Assembly (NCBI GenBank): GCA_013215505.1
Contig: JABSQZ010000017.1
Coordinates: forward strand, 1 to 64,000
Origin: Oceanospirillaceae bacterium
GTDB taxonomy: Bacteria > Pseudomonadota > Gammaproteobacteria > Pseudomonadales > Balneatricaceae
Direction of reading: 5' to 3'
Length of the DNA: 64,000 bases
Made by a program: the position numbers and the translations under genes. Positions within the stretch are counted from its first letter, which is position 1; the number at the start of each line of letters is the position of its first letter. Positions 9,361 to 16,883 of the stretch are shown here, in pieces. The notes under the pieces were generated by a model, which was given only the letters and a program-made list of their open reading frames with translations, searched no databases and was not told the DNA's origin.

Positions 9361-9380
9361 ATGTAGTATTAATACATACT
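9361..9380. promoter_or_regulatory. Second, imperfect copy of the aceE palindrome
   Basis: ATGTAGTATTAATACATACT contains the perfect core GTATTAATAC (9366-9375). It shares TGTAGTA and a trailing TACATACT-like half with the palindrome at 9291-9305. Two similar sites 70 bp apart are about seven helical turns from each other, as expected for cooperative binding or looping. Confidence 0.4.
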
Positions 9381-9611
9381 ATTTAAGCCATTACTATCAA
9401 CAACTTAATCGATATATTTAGTGAATTTATCAGTTACCTAGGGCTTTTTATAAAGCTTTCGATCTGATTGTTTTTCAACCAATTTCAGACGCAAGCATAA
9501 CATCCCTAAGGGTAAAATACCGAATTTTACGGTGCGGGACAGTCACAAGGGTGTCGCGCAGTACTACCTACCATGATAATAGTAAATATTTCCCGACATG
9601 CTAGTAAAATT

Positions 9612-9734
9612 AGTCGTAAGTAGCGAGTCGTAAGTCGTAAGTTAAAAACCAAACAAAAAAACAAGGTCAAAAGACATACCAAATTTTAAATTCAAGTCCA
9701 ATCTTGGCTGGAACTTAACTCGCTACTCGATACT
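9612..9734. repeat. Heptamer-armed inverted element, copy 1
   Basis: The left arm at 9612-9642 is AGTCGTA-AGTAGCG-AGTCGTA-AGTCGTA. The right arm at 9718-9734 is ACTCGCT-ACTCGAT-ACT. The arms are reverse complements, so the unit can fold into a hairpin. The core from AGTTAAAAACCAAAC (9640) to the right arm is 95 bp and aligns without gaps to copy 2, offset by 134 bp. No ORF lies inside. Confidence 0.85.
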
Positions 9735-9752
9735 TCTTTTTATTCGCAACTC

Positions 9753-9923
9753 AGTAGCGAGTAGCGAGTCGTGAGTTAAAAACCAAACAAAAAAACAAGG
9801 CCCGAAGACAAGCCGAACTTTAAAGCTAAGCCCCATTTTGGCTGGAACTTTACTCGCTACTTACGACTCATTACTCGCGACTTTGTCACGTAACTCGCTA
9901 CTCGCGACTCGATACTCACTACT
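9753..9923. repeat. Heptamer-armed inverted element, copy 2
   Basis: The left arm at 9753-9779 is AGTAGCG-AGTAGCG-AGTCGTG. A core follows whose first 27 bp match copy 1 exactly and whose remainder has diverged (GGCTGGAACTT is shared near the end). The long right arm at 9852-9923 has about ten ACTNNNN units with one 6-bp slip. The right arm overlaps the last codons of the GIY-YIG gene on the minus strand. Confidence 0.85.
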
Positions 9924-10256
9924 CCCGCGGATAAGCCCCAGCTTATCCCTACGGGATATCTTTTTTATCGCCGCCTCGCGTTTGCAGGCGCTGGATCGGT
10001 CGGGGTGGGGTTCAGACCAGACTATTTGTACCGGTCGGCGGGTTTTGGTGTAGCGGGCGCCGGCTTTGCCCTGGCCGTTGTGTTCGCGCTCGCGGCGCTG
10101 GCAGTCGGTGGTCACGCCGGCGTACAGGGAGCTGTCGGCGCAGCGGGCCAGGTAGACAAACCATTGCGACTTGGGCTTGGACTTAGATTGTGCCTTAGCC
10201 GCGGGTTTGTCTGCTGGCGAGGATTTTTTAGGGCTGGATACTGTGCTGCTGCTCAA
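9861..10256 (-). CDS. GIY-YIG nuclease-domain protein (YhbQ/UPF0213-like)
   Basis: 131 residues. There is a Ser/Lys/Pro-rich disordered N-terminus (1-31). A compact GIY-YIG domain (about 32-112) starts with WFVYLARCADSSLYAGVTTD. It has the following Arg residues (QRREREHN), the GARYTKTRRP segment and the catalytic-type Glu in CKREAAIKKI. This matches the small single-domain YhbQ-like family, which has a nuclease fold but poorly defined substrates. The ATG overlaps the cysG stop (ATGA), so it is translationally coupled to cysG. The last about 18 residues (RVASSEL-type, 7-residue period) are encoded by the heptamer repeat and are unlikely to belong to the ancestral protein. The ancestral stop was probably lost when the repeat inserted. 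Confidence 0.85.
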   Translation of the reverse strand: MSSSTVSSPKKSSPADKPAAKAQSKSKPKSQWFVYLARCADSSLYAGVTTDCQRREREHNGQGKAGARYTKTRRPVQIVWSEPHPDRSSACKREAAIKKISRRDKLGLIRGSSEYRVASSELRDKVASNES

Positions 10257-11662
10257 ATCGAGGAGATTTCCGGCAGATCATTTTCACCAAACCACTTTAG
10301 CTGATCTTGCAGTAATACCACTTTGCCGACAATGATCAGCGCCGGTGCAGCCAACGGGGTCTGGGCATGCAGTGCTACGAGTGTATCCAATGTGCCGACC
10401 AGCACTTTTTGATCGATAGCAGTACCACGCGAGACGATCGCCGCAGGGGTATCTGCAGCTTGTCCGGCGGCGATTAGCTTAGTGCAGATGTTTTCCAGGT
10501 TGTGCAGTCCCATATAAAAAACGACGGTGTGCTCGCCTCTGGCCAGCTGGCTGTAATCTAACTCGCTACTGCGGTTTTTTTGCTGACCGGTGACAAAAGT
10601 AACGCTCTGCGAATAATCTCTGTGGGTCAGTGGAATACCGGCATAGGTTGAACAGGCACTGGCGGCGGTAATGCCCGGCACTACCTGAAACGGGATGCCA
10701 TGCTCTTTTAAGCTCTGCAGTTCTTCACCACCGCGGCCAAAGATAAAGGGATCGCCACCTTTTAAACGCACTACCCGGCGGCCTTTTTTCGCCTGGTCGA
10801 TCAACATCTGGTTAATGTTCTGCTGCGGCACAGAATGATTATCGCGGTTCTTACCGACAAAAATTAACTCGGCATCGCGCCGACACAGCTCCATCACTTC
10901 TTTGGAAACCAAAGCATCGTACATCACCACATCGGCCTGCTGCATCAGCCGCAGTGCTTTAAAGGTCAGTAATTCCGGATCGCCCGGGCCCGCTCCAACT
11001 AAGTACACTTCCCCGGCGGGTAATTCAGTATCGGCATTTTCCAGCTTGCTGCGCATCATGCTATAGGCCTGGCTCTCGCGCCCGGCCAGCATAGTTTCAG
11101 CCACTTGCCCCTGCAAGATACTCTCCCAGAAATTACGCCGCTGATTGATGGTTTTAAATTTCTTTTTTACCTGAGCCCTGAACTGCCCAGCCAAGATTGC
11201 CAATTTACTGTAACCATTGGGGATCAGTGTCTCTAACTTGGCCCTTAACACCCGTACCAGCACAGGCGCCTGACCACCGGAGGAGATGGCAATCACTATC
11301 GGTGATCGGTCGACTATAGCGGGAAAGACAAAAGTACAAAGTTTAGGATTATCGACCACATTCACCGGAATATTGCGCGCCAGTGCGTCTTGATAAACCT
11401 GGGTATTAAGTTGCTCATCATCGGTGGCTGCTGTCACTAACAACATGCCATCGAGTAGCGCATTTGAATATTCACCAATAATAGCCGTGCCATTATTGTC
11501 ATCTAACAACTGTTGCAACTGCGGATCTATTTCTCGGCTGATAACAGTAACGAGCGCCTTGGTACGTACTAACAATCGAGCTTTACGAAGTGCCACCTGA
11601 CCACCGCCTACCAACAATGCGTTACGGTTTTCAAGCTTAAAGAAGAGCGGTAAATAATCCAT
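10253..11662 (-). CDS. cysG: Siroheme synthase, bifunctional CysG
   Basis: Makes siroheme from uroporphyrinogen III for the sulfite reductase encoded nearby. 469 residues. The N-terminal precorrin-2 dehydrogenase/ferrochelatase module has an NAD-binding loop VGGGQVALRKARLL (18-31) and ISSGGQAPVLVRVLR (126-140). The C-terminal uroporphyrinogen-III C-methyltransferase module has VGAGPGDPELLTFKAL (222-237) and GGDPFIFGRGGEE. The length is close to E. coli CysG (457). A 251-bp heptamer-rich gap separates it from cysH, so it probably has its own promoter. The GIY-YIG gene follows with a 4-bp overlap. Confidence 0.97.
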   Translation of the reverse strand: MDYLPLFFKLENRNALLVGGGQVALRKARLLVRTKALVTVISREIDPQLQQLLDDNNGTAIIGEYSNALLDGMLLVTAATDDEQLNTQVYQDALARNIPVNVVDNPKLCTFVFPAIVDRSPIVIAISSGGQAPVLVRVLRAKLETLIPNGYSKLAILAGQFRAQVKKKFKTINQRRNFWESILQGQVAETMLAGRESQAYSMMRSKLENADTELPAGEVYLVGAGPGDPELLTFKALRLMQQADVVMYDALVSKEVMELCRRDAELIFVGKNRDNHSVPQQNINQMLIDQAKKGRRVVRLKGGDPFIFGRGGEELQSLKEHGIPFQVVPGITAASACSTYAGIPLTHRDYSQSVTFVTGQQKNRSSELDYSQLARGEHTVVFYMGLHNLENICTKLIAAGQAADTPAAIVSRGTAIDQKVLVGTLDTLVALHAQTPLAAPALIIVGKVVLLQDQLKWFGENDLPEISSI

Positions 11663-11749
11663 AGAGTTTCCACAGTCTGCAGTTAAAAAGCTCAGCCATT
11701 ATGGCATTCAAAAAAAAAAAAACGACCTGTTTTTTTATAGAAAGTGGTA

Positions 11750-11908
11750 AGTAGCGAGTCGCAAGTAGCGAGGAACAAGAAAAGAGCAGAAATCAGTAGC
11801 TAGTAGCGTAGTAATGAGTCGTAAGTAGCGAGTCGCGAGTAGCGAGTAAAAGCCAACCCAAACTTGGCGTGACCTTAACTTACGACTCGCTACTCGCGAC
11901 TCACTACT
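11750..11908. repeat. Heptamer-armed inverted element, copy 3
   Basis: Left-arm blocks at 11750-11770 (AGTAGCG-AGTCGCA-AGTAGCG) and 11795-11851 (eight units, AGTAGCT to AGTAAAA). A short core has the inverted repeat GCCAA/TTGGC. The right arm at 11878-11908 is ACTTACG-ACTCGCT-ACTCGCG-ACTCACT-ACT. The core end resembles copies 1 and 2 (TTGGC.TG.ACCT). It fills almost the whole gap between cysG and cysH, and its right edge is about 6 bp from the cysH stop. Confidence 0.85.
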
Positions 11909-11913
11909 CTATT

Positions 11914-12537
11914 TTATATCGTCGTGTGCAGTCCGCATTCGCGGTTATCTAACGCCTTCGTTGGATCAAAGTAGGCGAACTCATTAGTCAGGCCGTGTTC
12001 CAACAGGTACTGGTCCAGTTGCTCTTCGCTGCTGTGGTAGAGCGGTGCGACTTTGATGATGCCGTCTTTGCTGGCGGAGATAACTTCCAGGGTGTTGCGA
12101 AACTCGGTCTGTTCTTTGCGGATGGCGTTTAGCCAATAATCCGGCTTGATCTCAGTCAGGGCGCGCCTGAAAGGTTCCAACTTCACTTGCTCGGTAAACT
12201 CGTCGTGCAGTGGCTCGCCGACTTCCGGTATGCCGCCCATTTGCACATTGCGAAAGGCAGTGGTTTGCACTGGGGTGTATACCTGCATGTTCAGATCCAA
12301 CTGCTCGATTAGCGCTTGTGCGTAGCGGTAAGTCGCCGAGGTGTTGTAGCCCGAGTCGATCCACAGAATCTTAAGGTCCGGCTTGATTATCACCGCCATG
12401 TGCAGTATCGCCACTTCGTAGGGGCGAAAGTTGGTGGTTAGAATAGGGTTTTCAGCATTCTCTAACGCCCACTGAATAATCTGTTCTGGAGTCTGGCCCT
12501 GTACCTGGCTGTTGAGTAGTTCGGTATTAATTTGCAT
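11914..12537 (-). CDS. cysH: Phosphoadenylylsulfate (PAPS) reductase
   Basis: Reduces PAPS to sulfite with thioredoxin. About 207 residues from the ATG at 12537, which has GGAA 7 bp upstream. An in-frame TTG directly after the DUF934 stop would add four residues and is less likely. The adenylylsulfate-binding fold and the C-terminal ECGLH catalytic cysteine are present. The two Cys pairs that bind a 4Fe-4S cluster in APS reductases are absent, so the substrate should be PAPS, which needs an APS kinase. The protein is shorter than E. coli CysH (244). Third gene of a sulfite reductase-DUF934-cysH run with essentially no gaps. Confidence 0.92.
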   Translation of the reverse strand: MQINTELLNSQVQGQTPEQIIQWALENAENPILTTNFRPYEVAILHMAVIIKPDLKILWIDSGYNTSATYRYAQALIEQLDLNMQVYTPVQTTAFRNVQMGGIPEVGEPLHDEFTEQVKLEPFRRALTEIKPDYWLNAIRKEQTEFRNTLEVISASKDGIIKVAPLYHSSEEQLDQYLLEHGLTNEFAYFDPTKALDNRECGLHTTI

Positions 12538-12549
12538 AGTTAGTTCCAA

Positions 12550-13041
12550 TTAACGTGGGTGGGTCGGCTGATAGTTAACGCTAATTTCGCTAAAGGCCTT
12601 CAGTGTTTGTGGGCCGTAGCGCTGATCATCCAGTTGATAGGCATTAAAACCTGATCTGTGCATATTATCCAGACGATCATAGCTCACATCACCTACAGCT
12701 CTAACCTCACCGGAAAAACCGCGACGGGTGATATTGCGGGCAATACTGAAGCCGCGACCATCTCGCAGTACCGGAAAATCTATGGCTATCAGTGAAACAT
12801 TCGGTAACAGTGAGGCAATCTGACTCAGATCATCGTCGCCGGTCACTAACAGGCCGATCTTTTGTGAATTAGCTTGTAACTCAGCACTGTGTTCTAAATA
12901 GATGGCAATCGGATAAATAGCCGCCTTAGTTAATTTCAGTCTAAGCAATTCAGAGCGTGCATCCTGCTGATAGGAGTCGGCATTCAGAGAAACCCATGGA
13001 TCGACGCTTTCTCTACCATTAATGAGAAGTGGCATATACAT
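12550..13041 (-). CDS. DUF934 protein of the sulfite-reduction cluster
   Basis: 163 residues of the DUF934 family (MPLLING start, FPVLRDGRGFSIARNITRRG, YQLDDQRYG). The gene is almost always found between a siroheme sulfite/nitrite reductase and cysH in pseudomonads and relatives. It overlaps the reductase gene by 23 bp and abuts cysH, so all three are probably translated together. A role in electron delivery to, or assembly of, the reductase is often suggested but unproven. A second ATG two codons in is an equally good start. Confidence 0.9.
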   Translation of the reverse strand: MYMPLLINGRESVDPWVSLNADSYQQDARSELLRLKLTKAAIYPIAIYLEHSAELQANSQKIGLLVTGDDDLSQIASLLPNVSLIAIDFPVLRDGRGFSIARNITRRGFSGEVRAVGDVSYDRLDNMHRSGFNAYQLDDQRYGPQTLKAFSEISVNYQPTHPR

Positions 13042-14680
13042 ACTCCTTAAAAGGCGCTAGCCCGATTCTTTTAATCACCTCACGGAAAGTTTCATCTTCA
13101 GTGCGGTGCTGCACAAATACGTGCAAGATTTTTTCAACAGTGGTGGCGACTTCAGTCGCGGCTACCGCTTTACCGATAGTCTTGCCCAGTGAAGCATCCG
13201 TTTTAGAGCTTCCGCCCAAGGTGAACTGGTAGTAGTTTTCGCCTTTGCGATCTACCCCTAAAATGCCGATATCGGCCACGTGGTGGTGACCACAGGCATT
13301 GATACAACCGGACATATTCAGCTGAATCTCCCCCAGATCATAGAGGTAGTCTAAATCGTCAAACTTGCGGTTAATCTGATCGGCGATCGGCAGTGTCTCG
13401 GCGTTGGCCAAAGCACAGAACTCATAGCCCGGGCAGCAGATCATATCGGTGAGCGTGCCTATGTTAGCTCTGGCTAAATTAGCCGCGCTCAGCGCTTGCC
13501 ACAACGGGTACAGCTGCTGGATTTGCACGTCTGTCAGTACTAAATTCTGGTCGTGGGTAGAGCGAATTTCTCCGAAGCTATACTGATCGGCCAGATCTGC
13601 CAACAAATCCATCTGCAAGTCAGTGACATCTCCCGGGGGCAGCAGATGCGGCTTCAGTGAGATCACCGCAATGCGATACCCCGCCACTTTATGCTCCACT
13701 GTGTTGCGCTCGTACCAGGCTTTAAAGTCGGCACTTTTCTCAAAGTAGGCTGTTAAATCAGTATTCTCAGCAGCTTCTGCACTGTAGTCAGGGTCGGCGA
13801 AATAACCCTTAAACTTCTCAATTTCGGCGGCGCTTAAGTGCAAATCAGACGCTTTAGTAAAGCCCAGCCACTCTTCTTCCACCAGCTCAGCAAATTTCTC
13901 AATGCCCAGCGCTTTGACTAAAATCTTGATACGTGCTTTGTATTTGTTATCGCGGCGACCGTTTAAGTTATAAACCCTTAAGATCGCATCCAGGTAGGAG
14001 CGCAAGTGCTCTACCGGCAGAAACTCTTTAATCACTTTACCTATGATAGGAGTACGGCCTAAGCCCCCGCCTACTAATACTTCAAACCCAAGCTCACCGG
14101 CTGCGTTAGTAATTAAATGCAAGCCAACATCGTGCACTTGAGAGGCCGCTCGGTCTTCCGGGCCGCCCGTGACGGCGATCTTAAACTTGCGTGGCAGATA
14201 GGCAAATTCAGGGTGTAATGTAGACCACTGACGGATAATCTCGCAGTACGGACGCGGATCTTCAACTTCGCCTTTATAGACACCGGCATAGGGATCAGTG
14301 GTGGTGTTTCGGATACAGTTGCCGGAAGTCTGAATGGCGTGCATTTGCACTTCTGCCAATTCCCCGAGTATATCCGGCACTTCTTCCAGCTTCGGCCAGT
14401 TGTACTGAATGTTTGTACGGGTAGTGAAGTGGGCGTAGTTTCGATCATATTTACGCGAGATATCCGACAGTTTACGCAGCTGTTTTGACGACATCAAACC
14501 GTAGGGTATAGCGACCCTGAGCATAGGAGCCTGGCGTTGAACGTACAAGCCATTCATCAGCCGCAGCGCCAGAAACTCATCTTCAGGGAGAGTTCCGGCT
14601 AAAAATCTATTGGTTTGGTCGCGGTATTGCTCTACCCGCTGTTCAACTAATTGCTGATCATCATTGTTATATAAATACAT
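13019..14680 (-). CDS. cysI: Assimilatory sulfite reductase, siroheme/4Fe-4S protein
   Basis: Six-electron reduction of sulfite to sulfide. 553 residues with the duplicated ferredoxin-nitrite/sulfite reductase fold. The siroheme and 4Fe-4S ligands are the Cys of CCPGYEFC (C416 and C422) and SGCINAC (C459 and C463). The conserved Arg/Lys sulfite-binding segments lie in the N-terminal half (HFTTRTNIQYNW). There is no adjacent flavoprotein CysJ; this cluster type is thought to use other donors. The neighbouring DUF934 and cysH genes favour sulfite over nitrite as substrate. It lies 82 bp downstream of the TauE-like permease on the same strand. Confidence 0.93.
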   Translation of the reverse strand: MYLYNNDDQQLVEQRVEQYRDQTNRFLAGTLPEDEFLALRLMNGLYVQRQAPMLRVAIPYGLMSSKQLRKLSDISRKYDRNYAHFTTRTNIQYNWPKLEEVPDILGELAEVQMHAIQTSGNCIRNTTTDPYAGVYKGEVEDPRPYCEIIRQWSTLHPEFAYLPRKFKIAVTGGPEDRAASQVHDVGLHLITNAAGELGFEVLVGGGLGRTPIIGKVIKEFLPVEHLRSYLDAILRVYNLNGRRDNKYKARIKILVKALGIEKFAELVEEEWLGFTKASDLHLSAAEIEKFKGYFADPDYSAEAAENTDLTAYFEKSADFKAWYERNTVEHKVAGYRIAVISLKPHLLPPGDVTDLQMDLLADLADQYSFGEIRSTHDQNLVLTDVQIQQLYPLWQALSAANLARANIGTLTDMICCPGYEFCALANAETLPIADQINRKFDDLDYLYDLGEIQLNMSGCINACGHHHVADIGILGVDRKGENYYQFTLGGSSKTDASLGKTIGKAVAATEVATTVEKILHVFVQHRTEDETFREVIKRIGLAPFKEYVYATSH

Positions 14681-14762
14681 GCCTATCGCCTATCTCTTAT
14701 GCAAGTAGTTAACTACTTTTATACTCGGTTCAAAATTGTCTGTGCACTCATCTGAGAGAGTT

Positions 14763-15548
14763 TCAGAGCGAAAAAATAAAATGCCCACCAATGACCATCA
14801 GCACTGTGCCCATCACAGGTTGCATAATGTTCGCGGAAAGCTTTACTCCATAATAACTGCCGATCAATACACCCGGCAGTGATCCAATAATTAAATACAG
14901 CAGCAAACTTAAATCGACGCTGCCCATGCTGTAGTGGCCTACACCTGCAACTGTGGTCAGGATTACTGCGTGTAGCAGATCAGTGCCGACTATTTCCGGC
15001 ATTTTCATCCGCGGGTAACAGCAAATTAACAGTGCCGTACCTAAAGCGCCCGCCCCCACCGAGGACAAACTGACTAATACGCCCAGCCCCAAGCCAGTGA
15101 CGACGGTAATTGACGGCCTGAACTTGCCCAGCCACAGATACTTACCGGCAGTTGCCAGCTCGCTACTGAGGCGTTGAATTTTAGAGCGCACAAACACTGC
15201 GACTGAGGTCAGTATCAGCGAGATACCCAACACGGTATTGATCAGCGATTCTATATCACTAATGTTGTCCAATTCAGACAGATAGTTAAGGGTGATCCAA
15301 CTACCCGGTAAGCTGCCGCTGAGCATCAGCACTACCACTTTCCAGTTGATCATTCTCTGGCGGTAATAATTAACCACCCCACCACATTTAGTAATCGCCG
15401 CGTACAGTAAGTCAGTACTGACCGCCGTAATCACCGGTATGCCAAAAACAACGATCAGCACCGGGGTCATCAATGCGCCCCCGCCAATACCCGTCAAGCC
15501 AACTAACAAGCCCACTACAAAGCCGGCCAAGCTGTAATACAATTCCAT
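14763..15548 (-). CDS. TauE/SafE (TSUP) family membrane permease
   Basis: 261 residues, hydrophobic throughout, with about seven or eight membrane spans. It shows the family's repeated glycine-rich motif (VGLTGIGGGALMTPVLIVVFG near the N-terminus, SLSSVGAGALGTALL in the second half). TSUP proteins move sulfite, sulfate or organosulfonates. Its place as the first gene before the sulfite reductase, and divergent to cysD, points to sulfate uptake or sulfite export. No other sulfate importer is in the window. The direction of transport cannot be read from sequence. Confidence 0.9.
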   Translation of the reverse strand: MELYYSLAGFVVGLLVGLTGIGGGALMTPVLIVVFGIPVITAVSTDLLYAAITKCGGVVNYYRQRMINWKVVVLMLSGSLPGSWITLNYLSELDNISDIESLINTVLGISLILTSVAVFVRSKIQRLSSELATAGKYLWLGKFRPSITVVTGLGLGVLVSLSSVGAGALGTALLICCYPRMKMPEIVGTDLLHAVILTTVAGVGHYSMGSVDLSLLLYLIIGSLPGVLIGSYYGVKLSANIMQPVMGTVLMVIGGHFIFSL

Positions 15549-15836
15549 AACGACTACTTCAATTTAATCAATCCAGCGAGTGTAAAGTAGTTTCTTTATA
15601 ACTCAAAAGATCAATTTAAACTTTTCTTATTCCATTAGGAAATAAGAAGGCGCTGACTCTATATTATAGCCTCCAATTAGTTTTAATTACTTTTAGTTAT
15701 ATTAAAATCTCTTTTTATTCTTTTTGTTTGTATCGATAGTTTGCCATAATCCCCGCAACTTTTAAGGTCGAGTTAAGAATCTGTTAATTCGCCGGACCAC
15801 ACTTTAGATCAACACTACTGCAGCACAGGGATTATC
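15549..15836. promoter_or_regulatory. Divergent control region of the sulfur genes
   Basis: 288 bp between the TSUP permease and cysD, AT-rich on the cysD side. It must hold promoters for both arms of the sulfur regulon. I cannot point to a convincing CysB site because that motif is too degenerate to call by eye. Confidence 0.5.
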
Positions 15837-16751
15837 ATGGCCGTATCATCGAGAAGACTCACCCACTTAAAGCAACTGGAAGCCGAGAGCATTCAGATTT
15901 TCCGCGAAGTCGCCGCTGAGTTTAACAATCCAGTGATGCTCTATTCAGTCGGTAAAGACTCCGCGGTGATGCTGCACTTAGCCCGCAAGGCATTTTTTCC
16001 CGCCAGTCCGCCGTTTCCGCTACTGCACGTAGACACCACCTGGAAATTCAAAGAGATGATTGAGTTTCGCGACAAGATGGCCAAAGAGGCGGGCATGGAC
16101 TTACTGGTGCATATCAACCAGGACGGTGTCGACATGGACATCAATCCCTTTGTGCACGGCTCCAGCAAACATACCGACATCATGAAAACTCAGGGCCTGA
16201 AACAAGCCCTGAACAAGTATAAGTTTGACGCCGCCTTTGGTGGCGCCCGCCGCGATGAGGAAAAGTCCCGGGCCAAAGAGCGAATTTTTTCATTCCGCGA
16301 TCCGAATCATCGCTGGGATCCAAAAAACCAGCGCCCGGAGCTGTGGAACATTTTTAATACCAAAGTAGAAAAGGACGAGAGCATTCGGGTCTTTCCCCTT
16401 TCTAACTGGACTGAGCTGGATATCTGGCAGTACATCTACCTCGAGAGCATCCCGATTGTGCCCTTGTATTTATCCGCACCGCGTCCAGTTGTGGAGCGCG
16501 ACGGCATGACCATCATGGTCGATGATGATCGACTACCGCTCAAAGAGGGCGAAGTGCCAGAGATTAAGAACATCAGATTCAGAACATTAGGCTGTTACCC
16601 ACTGACCGGCGCCGTTGAATCAGAGGCCGATACATTGCCACAGATCATTCAGGAAATGCTGCTGACAAAAACGTCAGAGCGACAGGGGCGCGCCATCGAT
16701 CACGACGAATCGGGCTCTATGGAACAGAAGAAGATGGAAGGCTATTTCTAG
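15837..16751 (+). CDS. cysD: Sulfate adenylyltransferase subunit 2
   Basis: The catalytic subunit of ATP sulfurylase, forming APS from sulfate and ATP together with CysN. 304 residues, as in E. coli (302). The PP-loop motif [10 protein letters not shown] lies at residues 37-46. The conserved [16 protein letters not shown] and a C-terminal [24 protein letters not shown] follow. First gene of cysDN. A GC-rich hairpin lies in the 130-bp gap before cysN. Confidence 0.97.
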   Translation: MAVSSRRLTHLKQLEAESIQIFREVAAEFNNPVMLYSVGKDSAVMLHLARKAFFPASPPFPLLHVDTTWKFKEMIEFRDKMAKEAGMDLLVHINQDGVDMDINPFVHGSSKHTDIMKTQGLKQALNKYKFDAAFGGARRDEEKSRAKERIFSFRDPNHRWDPKNQRPELWNIFNTKVEKDESIRVFPLSNWTELDIWQYIYLESIPIVPLYLSAPRPVVERDGMTIMVDDDRLPLKEGEVPEIKNIRFRTLGCYPLTGAVESEADTLPQIIQEMLLTKTSERQGRAIDHDESGSMEQKKMEGYF

Positions 16752-16789
16752 CCGCCATCCACAGCGCCACATGTAACCGAATTAACCTA

Positions 16790-16810
16790 CCCGGCCTGAA
16801 TCAGGCGGGG
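16790..16810 (+). other. Intercistronic hairpin between cysD and cysN
   Basis: GCCTG-AAT-CAGGC flanked by C/G runs (CCCG on the left, GGGG on the right) gives a stable stem of about 8 bp with one imperfection. No T run follows, so it is more likely an mRNA-processing or stability element than a terminator. Confidence 0.55.
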
Positions 16811-16883
16811 TGACCACACTGTTATTGCACTTATGTTTACTACTGGGTGCAGTATTTGTGTATCAGAAATACAGAGAACAGCT

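Larger units (their letters stand above)
9131..9611. other. aceE leader and upstream region
   Basis: About 480 bp, with no coding frame of note. It carries two palindromic motifs (9291-9305 and 9361-9380), described separately. An 8-bp inverted repeat (GCCGCAAA at 9313-9320, TTTGCGGC at 9340-9347) lies between them and may form a leader hairpin. A run of A at about 9155-9161 next to CCTTCGAAGG reads on the minus strand as a weak hairpin followed by T residues shortly before aceE, which hints at attenuation but is not strong. Confidence 0.5.

Noticed and set aside
9838-10304. Plus-strand frames across the repeat and GIY-YIG gene
   Set aside because: Their peptides (SLLATRYSLL-type) are simply the heptamer repeat translated, or antisense to the GIY-YIG gene.
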